From Budorcas taxicolor (taxonomy: Eukaryota; Chordata; Mammalia; Artiodactyla; Bovidae): a DNA stretch of 64,000 bases. Shown here one piece after another: positions 48,114 through 60,375 of this stretch. Numbering within the stretch: the first letter of the stretch is position 1; every line of letters starts with the position of its first letter. Under the pieces are notes generated by a model. That model was given only the letters and a program-made list of their open reading frames with translations. It was not told the origin of the DNA and searched no databases. Where the stretch lies: the NCBI RefSeq assembly GCF_023091745.1, contig NW_026291761.1, positions 155,043-219,042 on the forward strand, written 5' to 3'. Both the position numbers and the translations under genes were made by a program.

Positions 48114-48927
48114 GGAACTTCGAAAGGGTCCTTCACACCCTTGGTGCAAATCAAGAAGTTGCCCAACATACCCGTCTCCACTCGAGAGGAAACACGAGGG
48201 GCCCGCCCACATCCAGAAGAGCCCCGTTTCCGCCTCGTAGCTCGAGATGAGGTATCCTTTCCCTGCTTCGTCGGGAAAGAGTTCCCGGCCTTCCCGTAGT
48301 ATCTCAAGAGGAGGCCCTCTCAACAGGAACGGCGAGAGGAACTCCAGGGTCGTGCCACCATTCCAAGAGTCCCCCAGATATCTCAGTCCATTCCAGAGGA
48401 ACCTCTTTTCCCTTCACCGGCTCGTCTTTCATGCCGAGGATCGACTCACACCAAGGTGGCACGTGGCACAGCCCTGGGGGAAATCCTCGTGGGAAAGCCT
48501 CGAGCGAAAGCCTCGAGGGAAAGCCACAGATCCCTTGATCCACGTGACAGGAAGCGTGACACTACTGCTGCAGCTCGGGAGGAAAGCGCACGTGCATGCC
48601 CCCACTCGAGACGAGGCCTGACTCCCCTGGGGAGACTCAGAAGCACCCCAAGATCCATGGCAACACTGGAGAGGAATCCTCAGGTTCCGGCCCCGACTCC
48701 ACACAAGGGCTTAGGCCCCGGCATGGAGGGGAGAGGAATCCCGAGATAGTCCCTAGCAACTCGCATGGCGACTCCCCTTCCTGAGGCCACCAGAGCGGGT
48801 CCCTGAGGTCCCCGTCGTAACTCGAGAAGACCTGCCGCAACTCGAGAATATCCAGGAGGTTCCCCCACCAGGCGAGATGAGGCCCATTTTCGCTGAGGCG
48901 TCTCGAGGGTGATCACACCTCACCTCT
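48114..48927 (+). repeat. Monomer 60, type Q
   Basis: 814 bp. As 44853 but atatctcag and tttcatgccg. Opens the second tetramer. Confidence 0.9.
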
Positions 48928-49740
48928 GGAACTTCGAAAGGGTCCTTCACACCCTTGGTGCAAATCAAGAAGTTCCCCGACATACCCGTCTCCACTCGAG
49001 AGGAAACACGATGGTCCCGCCCACATCCAGAGGAGCCCCGTTTCCGCCTCGTAGCTCGAGATGAGGGATCCTATCCCCGCTTCGTCGGGAAAGCGTTCCC
49101 GGCGTTCCCGTCGCATCTCAAAAGGAGGCCCTCTCAACAGGAACGGCGAGAGGAACCCCAGGGTCGTCCCACCATTCCAAGAGTCCCCGGATGTCTCAGT
49201 CCATACCAGAGGAACCTCTTTTCCCTACACCGGCTCGTCTTTCACGCCGAGGATCGACTCACACCAAGGTGGCACGTGGCACAGCCCTGTGGGAAAGCCT
49301 CGTGGGAAAGCCTCGAGGGACAGCCTCGAGGGAAAGCCACAGATCCCTTGATCCACGTGACAGGAAGCGTGACACTACTGCTGCAGCTCGGGAGGAAAGC
49401 GCACGTGCATGCCCCCACTCGAGACGAGGCCTGACTCCCCTGGGTAGACTCAGAATCACCCCAAGATCCATGGAAACACTGGAGAGGAATCCTCAAGTTC
49501 CGTCCCGACGCCACACAAGGACTGAGGCCCCGGGATCGTCGGGAGAGGAATCCCGAGAGGTCCCCTAGCAACTCGCATGGGGACTGGCCTTTCCTGAGGC
49601 ACCAGAGCGGGTCCCTGAGGTCTCCGTTGTAACTCGAGAAGACCTGCCGAAACTCGAGAAAATCCAGGAGGTTCTCCCCTCCAGGCGAGATGAGGCCCAT
49701 TTCTTCTGAGGCGTCTCGAGGCTGATCACACCTCACCTCT
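48928..49740 (+). repeat. Monomer 61, type R'
   Basis: 813 bp. As 45667, with single-base losses at gtccccggatg and gaggcaccag, and private gaaccccagg. Confidence 0.9.
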
Positions 49741-50556
49741 GGAACTTCGAAACGGTCCTTCACACCCTTGGTGCAAATCAAGAAGTTCCCCGACATACCC
49801 GTCTCCACTCGAGAGGAAACACGAGGGTCCCAACCACATCCAGAGGAGCCCCGTTTCCGCCTCGTAGCTCGAGATGAGGGATCCTTTCCCTGCTTCGTCG
49901 GGAAAGAGTTCCCGGCGTTCCCGTCGCATCTCAAGAGGAGGCCCTCTCAACAGGAACGGCGAGAGGAACTCCAGGGTCGTGCCACCATTCCAAGAGTCCC
50001 CCGGATGTCTCAGTCCATACCAGAGGAACCTCTTTTCCCTACACCGGCTCGTCTTTCACGCCGAGGATCGACTCAGACCAAGGTGGCACGTGGCACAGCC
50101 CTGTGGGAAAGCCTCGTGGGAAAGCTTCGAGGGACAGCTTCGAGGGAAAGCCAAATATCCCTTGATCCACGTGACAGGAAGCGTGACACTACAGCTGCAG
50201 CTCGGGAGGAAAGCGCACGTGCATGCCCCCACTCTAGACGAGGCCTGACTCCCCTGGGGAGACTCAGAAGCACCCCAAGATCCATGGCAACACTGGAGAG
50301 GAATCCTCAGGTTCCGTCCCCGAATCCACACAAGGACTGAGACCCCGGCATGGACTGGAGAGGAATCCCGAGTTGGCCCCTAGCAACTCGCATGGGGACT
50401 GGCCTTTCCTGATGCCACCAGAGTGGGTCCCTGAGGTCCCCGTCGTAACACGGGAAGTCCTGCCTCAACTCGAGAAATTCCAGGAGGTTCTCCCCTCCAG
50501 GCGAGATGAGGCCCATTTCTGATGAGGCGTCTCGAGGCTGATCACACCTCACCTCT
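49741..50556 (+). repeat. Monomer 62, type S
   Basis: 816 bp. No difference noticed from 46482. Confidence 0.9.
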
Positions 50557-51372
50557 GGAACTTCGAAAGGGTCCTTCACACCCTTGGTGCAAATCAAGAA
50601 GTTCCCCGACATACCCGTCTCCACTCAAGAGGAAACACGAGGGGCCCGCCCACATCCAGAGGAGCCCCGTTTCCGCCTCGTAGCTCGAGATGAGGGATCC
50701 TTTCCCTGGTTCTTCGGGAAAGAGTTCCCGGCGTTCCCGTCGCATCTCAAGAGAAGACCCTCTCAACAGGAACTGTGATAGGAACTCCAGGGTCGTGCCA
50801 CCATTCCAAGAGTCCCCCAGATGTCTCAGTCCGTTCCAGAGGAACCTCTTTTCCCGTCAGCGGCTCGACTTTCACGCCGAGGATCGACTCACACCAAGGT
50901 GGCACGTGGCACATCCCTGTGGGAAAGACTCGTGTGAAAGCCTCGAGGGAAAGCCTCGAGGGAAAGCCACAGATCCCTTGATCCACGTGACAGGAAGCGT
51001 GACACTACTGCTGCAGCTCGGGAGGAAAGCGCACGTGCATGCCCCCACTCGAGACGAGCCCTGACTCCCCTGGGGAGACTCAGAAGCACCCCAAGATCCA
51101 TGACAACACGGGAGAGTAAACCTCAGGTTCCGGCCCCGACTCCACACAAGCTCTTAGGCCCCGACATGGACGGGAGAGGAATCCCGAGATGTCCCCTAGC
51201 AACTCGCATGGGGACTGGCCTTTCATGAGGCCACCAGAGCGGGTCCCTGAGGTCCCCGTCGTAACTCGAGAAGACCTGCCGCAACTCGAGAAAATCCAGG
51301 AGGTTCTCCCCTTCTGACGAGATGAGGCCCATTTCCGCTGAGGCGTCTCGAGACTGATCACACCTCACCTGT
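50557..51372 (+). repeat. Monomer 63, T chimera
   Basis: 816 bp. T-type 5' half (private ctcaagagg and cagcggctc) and a 3' half of the 37514 type (gagccctgac, gagtaaacc, aagctcttagg). Ends with ccttctgacg. Confidence 0.9.
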
Positions 51373-52185
51373 GGAACTTCGAAAGGGTCCTTCACACCCT
51401 TGGCGCAAATGAAGTTCCCCAACACAACCGTCTCCACTAGAGAGGAAACACGAGGGTCCCGCCCACATCCAGAGGAGCACCGTTTCCGCCTCGTAGCTCG
51501 AGATGAGGGATCATTTCCCTGCTTGTTCGGGCAAGAGTTCTCGACGTTCCCGTTGCATCTAAAGAGGAGGCCCTCTCAACAGGAAAGGCGAGAGGAACTC
51601 CAGGGTCGTGCCACCAATCCAAGAAACCCCCAGATGTCTCAGTCCATTCCAGAGGAACCTCTTTTCCTTTCACCGGCTGGCCTTTCACGCCGAGGAACGT
51701 CTCACACCAAGGTGGCACGTGGCACAGCCCTGTGGGAAAGCCTCGTGGGAAAACCTCGAGGGAAAGATTCGAGGGAAAGCCACAGATCCCTTGATCCACG
51801 TGACAGGAAGCGTGACACTACTGCTGCAGCACAGGAGGAAAGCGCAAGTGGAAGCCCCCACTCGAGACGAGGCCTGACTCCCCTGGGGAGACTCAGAAGC
51901 ACCCAAAGATCCATGGCAACACTGGAGAGGAATCCTCAGGTTCTGTCCCCGACTCCACAGAAGGACTGAGGCCCCGGCATGGACGGGAGAGGAATCCCGA
52001 GAGGTCCCCTAGCAACTCGCATGGGGACTGGCCTTTCCTGAGGCCACCAGAGCGGGTCCCTGAGGTCCCCGTCGTAACTCGTGAAGACCTGCCGCAACTC
52101 GAGAAAATCCAGGAGGTTCTCCCCTCCAGGCGAGATGAGGCACATTTCCGCTGAGGCGTTTCGAGGCTGATCACACCTCACCTCT
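51373..52185 (+). repeat. Monomer 64, type P
   Basis: 813 bp. P unit with gagaggtcccc and aactcgtgaag. Nearest relative is 57894. Confidence 0.9.
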
Positions 52186-52998
52186 GGACTTCGAAAGGGT
52201 CCTTCACACCCTTGGTGCAAATCAAGAAGTTGCCCAACATACCCGTCTCCACTCGAGAGGAAACACGAGGGTCCCGCCCACATCCAGAAGAGCCCCGTTT
52301 CCGCCTCGTAGCTCGAGATGAGGTATCCTTTCCCTGCTTCGTCGGGAAAGAGTTCCCGGCATTCCTGTAGCATCTCAAGAGGAGGCCCTCTCAACAGGAA
52401 CGGCGAGAGGAACTCCAGGGTCGTGCCACCATTCCAAGAGTCCCCCAGATGTCTCAGTCCATTCCAGAGGAACCTCTTTTCCCTTCACCGGCTCGTCTTT
52501 CACGCCGAGGATCGACTCACACCAAGGTGGCACGTGGCACAGCCCTGGGGGAAATCCTCGTGGGAAAGCCTCGAGCGAAAGCCTCGAGGGAAAGCCACAG
52601 ATCCCTTGATCCACGTGACAGGAAGAGTGACACTACTGCTGCAGCTCGGGAGGAAAGCGCACGTGCATGCCCCCACTCGAGACGAGGCCTGACTCCCCTG
52701 GGGAGACTCAGAAGCACCCCAAGATCCATGGCAACACTGGAGAGGAATCCTCAGGTTCCGGCCCCGACTCCACACAAGGGCTTAGGCCCCGGCATGGAGG
52801 GGAGAGGAATCCCGAGATAGTCCCTAGCAACTCGCATGGCGACTCCCCTTCCTGAGGCCACCAGAGCGGGTCCCTGAGGTCCCCGTCATAACTCGAGAAG
52901 ACCTGCCGCAACTCGAGAAAATCCAGGAGGTTCCCCCACCAGGCGAGATGAGGCCCATTTTCGCTGAGGCGTCTCGAGGCTGATCACACCTCACCTCT
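52186..52998 (+). repeat. Monomer 65, type Q variant
   Basis: 813 bp. Starts ggacttcg (one a lost). gcattcctgtagc replaces the usual Q form. Last B unit before the second A domain. Confidence 0.9.
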
Positions 52999-53814
52999 GG
53001 AACTTCGAAAGGGTCCTTCACACCCTTGGTGCAAATCAAGAAGTTCCCCGACCTAGCCGTCTCCACTCGAGAGGAATCACGAGGGTCCCGCCCACATCCA
53101 GAGGAGCCCCGTTTCCGCCTCGTAGCTCGAGATGAGGGATCCTTTCCCTGCTTCGTCGGGAAAGAGTCCCCGGCGTTCCCGTCGCATCTCAAGTGGAGGC
53201 CTCTCAACAGGAACGGCGAGAGGAACTCTAGGGTCGTGCCACAATTCCAAGAGTCCCCCAGATGTCTCAGTCCATTCCAGAGGAACCTCTTTTCCCTTCA
53301 CCGGCTCGTCTTTCACGCCGAGGATCGACTCACACCAAGGTGGCACGTGGCACAGCCCTGTGGGAAAGCCTCGTGGGAAAGCCTCGAGGGACAGCCTCGA
53401 GGGAAAGCCACAGATCCCTTGATCCACGTGACAGGAAGCGTGACACTACTGCTGCAGCTCGGGAGGAAAGCGCACGTGCATGCCCCCACTCGAGACGAGG
53501 CCTGACTCCCCTGGGGAGACTCAGAAGCACCCCCAAGATCCATGGCAACACTGGAGAGCAATCCTCAGGTTCCGGCCCCGACTCCACAGAAGGACTGAGG
53601 CCCCGGCATGGACGGGAGAGGAATCCCGAGCGGTCCCCTAGCAACTCGCATGGGGACTGGCCTTTCCTGAGGCCACCAGAGCGGGTCCCTGAGGTCCCCG
53701 TCGTAACTCGAGAAGACCTGCCGCAACTCGAGAAAATCCAGGAGGTTCTCCCCTCCAGGCGAGATGAGGCCCATTTCCGCTGAGGCGTCTCGAGGCTGAT
53801 CACACCTCACCTCT
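52999..53814 (+). repeat. Monomer 66, A3
   Basis: 816 bp after a compensating loss and gain. ctcaagtggagg, actctaggg, cacaattcc, ccacagaagg and gagcggtcc. Confidence 0.9.
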
Positions 53815-54629
53815 GGAACTTCGAAAGGCTCCTTCACACCCTTGGTGCAAATCAAGAAGTTCCCCGACATACCCGTCTCCACTCGAGAGGAATCACGAGG
53901 GTCCCGCCCACATCCAGAGGAGCCCCGTTTCCGCCTCGTAGCTCGAGATGAGGTATCCTTTCCCTGCTTCGTCGGGAAAGAGTTCCCGGCGTTCCCGTCG
54001 CATCTCAAGAGGAGGCCCTCTCAACAGGAACGGCGAGAGGAACTCCAGGGTCGTGCCACCATTCCAAGAGTCCCCCAGATGTCTCAGTCCATTCCAGAGG
54101 AACCTCTTTTCCCTTCACCGGCTCGTCTTTCACGCCGAGGATCGACTCACACCAAGGTGGCACGTGGCACAGCCCTGTGGGAAAGCCTCGTGGGAAAGCC
54201 TCGAGGGACAGCCTCGAGGGAAACCACAGATCCCTTGATCCACGTGACAGGAAGCGTGACACTACTGCTGCAGCTCGGGAGGAAAGCGCACGTGCATGCC
54301 CCCACTCGAGACGAGGCCTGATTCCCCTGGGGAGACTCAGAAGCACCCCAAGATCCATGGCAACACTGGAGAGGAATCCTCAGGTTCCGGCCCAGACTCC
54401 ACACAAGGACTGAGGCCCCGGCATGGACGGGAGAGGAATCCCGAGAGGTCCCCTAGCAACTCGCATGGGGACTGGCCTTTCCTGAGGCCACCAGAGCGGG
54501 TCCCTGAGTTCCCCGTCGTAACTCGAGAAGACCTGCCGCAACTGGAGAAAATCCAGGAGGTTCTCCTCTCCAGGCGAGATGAGGCCCATTTCCGCTGAGG
54601 CTTCTCGAGGCTGATCACACCTCCCCTCT
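53815..54629 (+). repeat. Monomer 67, A with gacataccc
   Basis: 815 bp. aaaggctcc, gaggtatcc, gggaaaccac, ggcccagac, caactggag and ggcttctcg. Confidence 0.9.
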
Positions 54630-55445
54630 GGAACTTCGAAAGGGTCTTTCACACCCTTGGTGCAAATCAAGAAGTTCCCCGACATACCCGTCTCCACTCG
54701 AGAGGAATCACGAGGGTCCCGCCCACATCCAGAGGAGCCCCGTTTCCGCCTCGTAGCTCGAGATGAGGGATCCTTTCCCTGCTTCGTCGGGGAAAGAGTT
54801 CCCGGCGTTCCCGTCGCATCTCAAGAGGAGGCCCTCTCAACAGGAACGGCGAGAGGAACTCCAGAGTCGTGCCACCATTCCAAGAGTCCCCCAGATGTCT
54901 CAGTCCATTCCAGAGGAACCTCTTTTCCCTTCACCGGCTCGTCTTTCACGCCGAGGATCGACTGACACCAAGGTGGCACGTGGCACAGCCCTGTGGGAAA
55001 GCCTCGTGGGAAAGCCTCGAGGGACAGCCTCGAGGGAAAGCCACAGATCCCTTGATCCACGTGACAGGAAGCGTGACACTACTGCTGCAGCTCGGGAGGA
55101 AAGCGCACGTGCATGCCCCCACTCGAGACGAGGCCTGACTCCCCTGGGGAGACTCAGAAGCACCCCAAGATCCATGGCAACACTGGAGAGGAATCCTCAG
55201 GTTCCGGCCCCGACTCCACACAAGGACTGAGGCCCCGGCATGGACGGGAGAGGAATCCGAGAGGTCCCCTAGCAACTCGCATGGGGACTGGCCTTTCCTG
55301 AGGCCACCAGAGCGGGTCCCTGAGGTCCCCGTCGTAATTCGAGAAGACCTGCCGCAACTCGAGAAAATCCAGGAGGTTCTCCCCTCCAGGCGAGATGAGG
55401 CCCATTTCCGCTGAGGCGTCTCGAGGCTGATCACACCTCACCTCT
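54630..55445 (+). repeat. Monomer 68, A with gacataccc
   Basis: 816 bp. gggtctttc, cggggaaag, ccagagtcg, cgactgacacc, ggaatccgag and cgtaattcg. Confidence 0.9.
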
Positions 55446-56261
55446 GGAACTTCGAAAGGCTCCTTCACACCCTTGGTGCAAATCAAGAAGTTCCCCGACA
55501 TACCCGTCTCCACTCGAGAGGAATCACGAGGGTCCCGCCCACATCCAGAGGAGCCCTGTTTCCGCCTCGTAGCTTGAGATGAGGGATCCTTTCCCTGCTT
55601 CGTCGGGAAAGAGTTCCCGGCGTTCCCGTCGCATCTCAAGAGGAGGCCCTCTCAACAGGAACGGCGAGAGGAACTCCAGGGTCGTGCCACCATTCCAAGA
55701 GTACCCCAGATGTCTCAGTCCATTCCAGAGGAACCTCTTTTCCCTTCACCGGCTCGTCTTTCACGCCGAGGATCGACTCACACCAAGGTGACACGTGGCA
55801 CAGCCCTGTGGGAAAGCCTCGTGGGAAAGCCTCGAGGGACAGCCTCGAGGGAAAGCCACAGATCCCTTGATCCACGTGACAGGAAGCGTGACACTACTGC
55901 TGCAGCTCGGGAGGAAAGTGCACGTGCATGGCCCCACTCGAGACGAGGCCTGACTCCCCTGGGGAGACTCAGAAGGACCCCAAGATCCATGGCAACACTG
56001 GAGAGCAATCCTCAGGTTCCGACCCCGACTACACACAAGGACTGAGGCCCCGGCATGGACGGGAGAGGAATCCCGAGAGGTCCCCTAGCAACTCGCATGG
56101 GGACCGGCCTTTCCTGAGGCCACCAGAGCGGGTCCCTGAGGTCCCCGTCGTAACTCGAGAAGACCTGCCGCAACTCGAGAAAATCCAGGAGGTTCTCCCC
56201 TCCAGGCGAGATGAGGCCCACTTCCGCTGAGGCGTCTCGAGGCTGATCACACCTCACCTCT
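55446..56261 (+). repeat. Monomer 69, A with gacataccc
   Basis: 816 bp. aaaggctcc, gcttgagatg, gagtacccc, aaggtgacacg, catggcccc, gaaggacccc, gactacaca and cccacttcc. Relative of 59551. Confidence 0.9.
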
Positions 56262-57077
56262 GGAACTTCGAAAGGGTCCTTCACACCCTTGGTGCAAATC
56301 AAGAAGTTCCCCGACCTAGCCGTCTCCACTCGAGAGGAATCACGAGGGTCCCGCCCACATCCAGAGGAGCCCCGTTTCCGCCTCGTAGCTCGAGATGACG
56401 GATCCTTTCCCTGCTTCGTCGGGAAAGAGTTCCCGGCGTTCCCGTCGCATCTCAAGAGGAGGCCCTCTCAACAGGAACGGCGAGAGGAACTCCAGGGTCG
56501 TGCCACCATTCCAAGAGTCCCCCAGATGTCTCAGTCCATTCCAGAGGAACCTCTTTTCCCTTCACCGGCTCGTCTTTCACGCCGAGGATCGACTGACACC
56601 AAGGTGGCACGTGGCACAGCCCTGTGGGTAAGCCTCGTGGGAAAGCCTCGAGGGACAGCCTCGAGGGAAAGCCACAGATCCCTTGATCCACGTGACAGGA
56701 AGCGTGACACTACTGCTGAAGCTCGGGAGGAAAGTGCACGTGCATGGCCCCACTCGAGACGAGGCCTGACTCCCCTGGGGAGACTCAGAAGGACCCCAAG
56801 ATCCATGGCAACACTGGAGAGCAATCCTCAGGTTCCGACCCCGACTCCACACAAGGATTGAGGCCCCGGCATGGACGGGAGAGGAATCCCGAGAGGTCCC
56901 CTAGCAACTCGCATGGGGACCGGCCTTTCCTGAGGCCACCAGAGCGGGTCCCTGAGGTCCCCGTCGTAACTCGAGAAGACCTGCCGCAACTCGAGAAAAT
57001 CCAGGAGGTTCTCCCCTCCAGGCGAGATGAGGCCCATTTCCGCTGAGACGTCTCGAGGCTGATCACACCTCACCTCT
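56262..57077 (+). repeat. Monomer 70, A3
   Basis: 816 bp. gatgacgga, cgactgacacc, gtgggtaagc, ctgctgaagc and aaggattgagg. 5' half shared with 60376. Confidence 0.9.
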
Positions 57078-57893
57078 GGAACTTCGAAAGGGTCCTTCAC
57101 ACCCTTGGTGCAAATCAAGAAGTTCCCCGACCTAGCCGTCTCCACTCGAGAGGAATCACGAGGGTCCCGCCCACATCCAGAGGAGCCCCGTTTAAGCCTC
57201 GTAGCTCGAGATGAGGGATCCTTTCCCTGCTTCGTCGGGAAAGAGTTCCCGGCGTTCCCGTCGCATCTCAAGAGGAGGCCCACTCAACAGGAACGGTGAG
57301 AGGAACTCCAGGGTCGTGCCACCATTACAAGAGTCCCCCAGATGTCTCAGTCCATTCCAGAGGAACGTCTTTTCCCTTCACCGGCTCGTCTTTCACGCCG
57401 AGGATCGACTCACACCAAGGTGGCACGTGGCACAGCCCTGTGGGAAAGCCTCGTGGGAAAGCCTCGAGGGACAGCCTCGAGGGAAAGCCACAGATCCCTT
57501 GATCCACGAGACAGGAAGCGTGACACTACTGCTGCAGCTCGGGAGGAAAGCGCACGTGCATGCCCCCACACGAGACGAGGCCTGCCTCCCCTGGGGAGAC
57601 TCAGAAGCACCCCAAGATCCATGGCAACACTGGAGAGGAATCCTCAGGTTCTGGCCCCGACTCCACACAAGGACTGAGGCCCCGGCATGGACGGGAGAGG
57701 AATCCCGAGAGGTCCCCTAGCAACTCGCATGGGGACTGGCCTTTCCTGAGGCCACCAGAGCGTGTCCCTGAGGTCCCCGTTGTAACTCGAGAAGACCTGC
57801 CGCAACTCGAGAAAATCCAGGATGTTCTCCCCTTCTGACGAGATGAGGCCCATTTCCGCTGAGGCGTCTCGAGGCTGATCACACCTCACCTGT
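57078..57893 (+). repeat. Monomer 71, A/B chimera
   Basis: 816 bp. A-type 5' half (gacctagcc, tttaagcc, cccactcaac, gaacgtctt). R-type 3' half (ccacgagac, ggttctggcc, gcgtgtcc, ggatgttctcc). Confidence 0.9.
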
Positions 57894-58731
57894 GGAACTT
57901 CGAAGGGTCCTTCACACCCTTGGCGCAAATGAAGTTCCCCAACACAACCGTCTCCACTAGAGAGGAAACACGAGGGTCCCGCCCACATCCAGAGGAGCAC
58001 CGTTTCCGCCTCGTAGCTCGAGATGAGGGATCATTTCCCTGCTTGTTCGGGCAAGAGTTCTCGACGTTCCCGTTGCATCTAAAGAGGAGGCCCTCTCAAC
58101 AGGAAAGGCGAGAGGAACTCCAGGGTCGTGCCACCAATCCAAGAAACCCCCAGATGTCTCAGTCCGTTCCAGAGGAACCTCTTTTCCTTTCACCGGCTGG
58201 CCTTTCACGCCGAGGAACGTCTCACACCAAGGTGGCACGTGGCACAGCCCTGTGGGAAAGCCTCGTGGGAAAACCTCGAGGGAAAGATTCGAGGGAAAGC
58301 CACAGATCCCTTGATCCACGTGACAGGAAGCGTGACACTACTCCACGTGACAGGAAGCGTGACACTACTGCTGCAGCACAGGAGGAAAGCGCAAGTGGAA
58401 GCCCCCACTCGAGACGAGGCCTGACTCCCCTGGGGAGACTCAGAAGCACCCAAAGATCCATGGCAACACTGGAGAGGAATCCTCAGTTCTGTCCCCGACT
58501 CCACAGAAGGACTGAGGCCCCGGCATGGACGGGAGAGGAATCCCGAGAGGTCCCCTAGCAACTCGCATGGGGACTGGCCTTTCCTGAGGCCACCAGGAGC
58601 GGGTCCCTGAGGTCCCCGTCGTAACTCGAGAAGACCTGCCGCAACTCGAGAAAATCCAGGAGGTTCTCCCTCCAGGCGAGATGAGGCACATTTCCGCTGA
58701 GGCGTCACGAGGCTGATCACACCTCACCTCT
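57894..58731 (+). repeat. Monomer 72, type P, longest
   Basis: 838 bp, the longest unit, because of the 27-bp duplication. P variants otherwise. Two nearby one-base losses, at ttcgaaggg and ctcagttctg. Confidence 0.92.
58316..58369 (+). repeat. 27-bp tandem duplication
   Basis: Two perfect 27-base copies (58316-58342 and 58343-58369) of the segment that begins ccacgtgacagg. It is the largest insertion in any monomer and is absent from its closest relatives at 39145, 41592, 44039 and 51373. Confidence 0.92.
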
Positions 58732-59550
58732 GGAACTTCGAAAGGGTCCTTCACACCCTTGGTGCAAATCAAGAAGTTGCCCAACATACCCGTCTCCACT
58801 CGAGAGGAAACACGAGGGTCCCGCCCACATCCAGAAGAGCCCCGTTTCCGCCTCGTAGCTCGAGATGAGGTATCCTTTCCCTGCTTCGTCGGGAAAGAGT
58901 TCCCGGCATTCCTGTAGCATCTCAAGAGGAGCCCTCTCAACAGGAACGGCGAGAGGAACTCCAGGGTCGTGCCACCATTCCAAGAGTCCCCCAGATGTCT
59001 CAGTCCATTCCAGAGGGAACCTCTTTTCCCTTCACCGGCTCGTCTTTCACGCCGAGGATCGACTCACACCAAGGTGGCACGTGGCACAGCCCTGGGGGAA
59101 ATCCTCGTGGGAAAGCCTCGAGCGAAAGCCTCGAGGGAAAGCCACAGATCCCTTGATCCACGTGACAGGAAGCGTGACACTACTTGCTGCAGCACGGGAG
59201 GAAAGCGCACGTGCATGCCCCCCACTCGAGACGAGGCCTGACTCCCCTGGGGAGACTCAGAAGCACCCCAAGATCCATGGCAACACTGGAGAGCAATCCT
59301 CAGGTTCCGGCCCCGACTCCACAGAAGGACTGAGGCCCCGGCATGGACGGGAGAGGAATCCCGAGAGGTCCCCTAGCAACTCGCATGGGGACTGGCCTTT
59401 CCTGAGGCCACCAGAGCGGGTCCCTGAGGTCCCCGTCGTAACTCGAGAAGACCTGCCGCAACTCGAGAAAATCCAGGAGGTTTCTCCCCTCCAGGCGAGA
59501 TGAGGCCCATTTCCGCTGAGGCGTCTCGAGGCTGATCACACCTCACCTCT
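58732..59550 (+). repeat. Monomer 73, B/A chimera
   Basis: 819 bp. 5' part as 52186 (gttgcccaac, gcattcctgtagc, ctgggggaaatc). 3' part A-type (gagcaatcc, ccacagaagg). Confidence 0.88.
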
Positions 59551-60375
59551 GGAACTTCGAAAGGGTCCTTCACACCCTTGGTGCCAATCAAGAAGTTCCC
59601 CGACCTAGCCGTCTCCACTCGAGAGGAATCACGAGGGTCCCGCCCACATCCAGAGGAGCCCCGTTTCCGCCTCGTAGCTCGAGATGAGGGATCCTTTCCC
59701 CTGCTTCGTCGGGGAAAGAGTTCCCGGCGTTCCCGTCGCATCTCAAGAGGAGGCCCTCTCAACAGGAACGGCGAGAGGAACTCCAGGATCGTGCCACCAT
59801 TCCAAGAGTACCCCAGATGTCTCAGTCCATTCCAGAGGAACCTCTTTTCCCTTCACCGGCTCGTCTTTCACGCCGAGGATCGACTCACACCAAGGTGACA
59901 CGTGGCACAGCCCTGTGGGAAAGCCCTCGTGGGAAAGCCTCGAGGGGACAGCCTCGAGGGAAAGCCACAGATCCCTTGATCCACGTGACAGGAAGCGTGA
60001 CACTACTGCTGCTGCTCGGGAGGGAAAGTACACGTGCATGGCCCCACTCGAGACGAGGCCCTGACTCCCCTGGGGAGACTCAGAAGGACCCCAAGATCCA
60101 TGGCAACACTGGAGAGCAATCCTCAGGTTCCGACCCCGACTACACACAAGGACTGAGGCCCCCGGCATGGACGGGGAGAGGAATCCCGAGAGGTCCCCTA
60201 GCAACTCGCATGGGGACCGGCCTTTCCTGAGGCCACCAGAGCGGGTCCCCTGAGGTCCCCGTCGTAACTCGAGAAGACCTGCCGCAACTCGAGAAAATCC
60301 AGGAGGTTCTCCCCTCCAGGCGAGATGAGGCCCACTTCCGCTGAGGCGTCTCGAGGCTGATCACACCTCAGCTCT
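59551..60375 (+). repeat. Monomer 74, A, indel-rich
   Basis: 825 bp. gagtacccc, aaggtgacacg, catggcccc, gaaggacccc and gactacaca as in 55446, plus many one-base insertions. Confidence 0.85.

Larger units (their letters stand above)
44853..51372 (+). repeat. Q-R'-S-T tetramer, two tandem copies
   Basis: Copies are 44853-48113 (3261 bp) and 48114-51372 (3259 bp). The S units have cccaaccac and caaatatcc, and the T units have ctggttcttcgg and aactgtga. The copies differ at few sites until the second T unit, whose 3' half is replaced by a 3' half like that of 37514-38328 (gagtaaacc, aagctcttagg). Confidence 0.9.
24270..52998 (+). repeat. Family B domain of the array
   Basis: Roughly 35 monomers that mostly carry gacataccc or gacattccc, ggaaacacg and, in many copies, a tctgatgagg end. 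They differ from family A and from each other more than A monomers do, and unit length varies from 802 to 817 bp. Within this diverse background, short groups of two to four monomers are copied with very few differences, which indicates recent local amplification. Confidence 0.88.
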
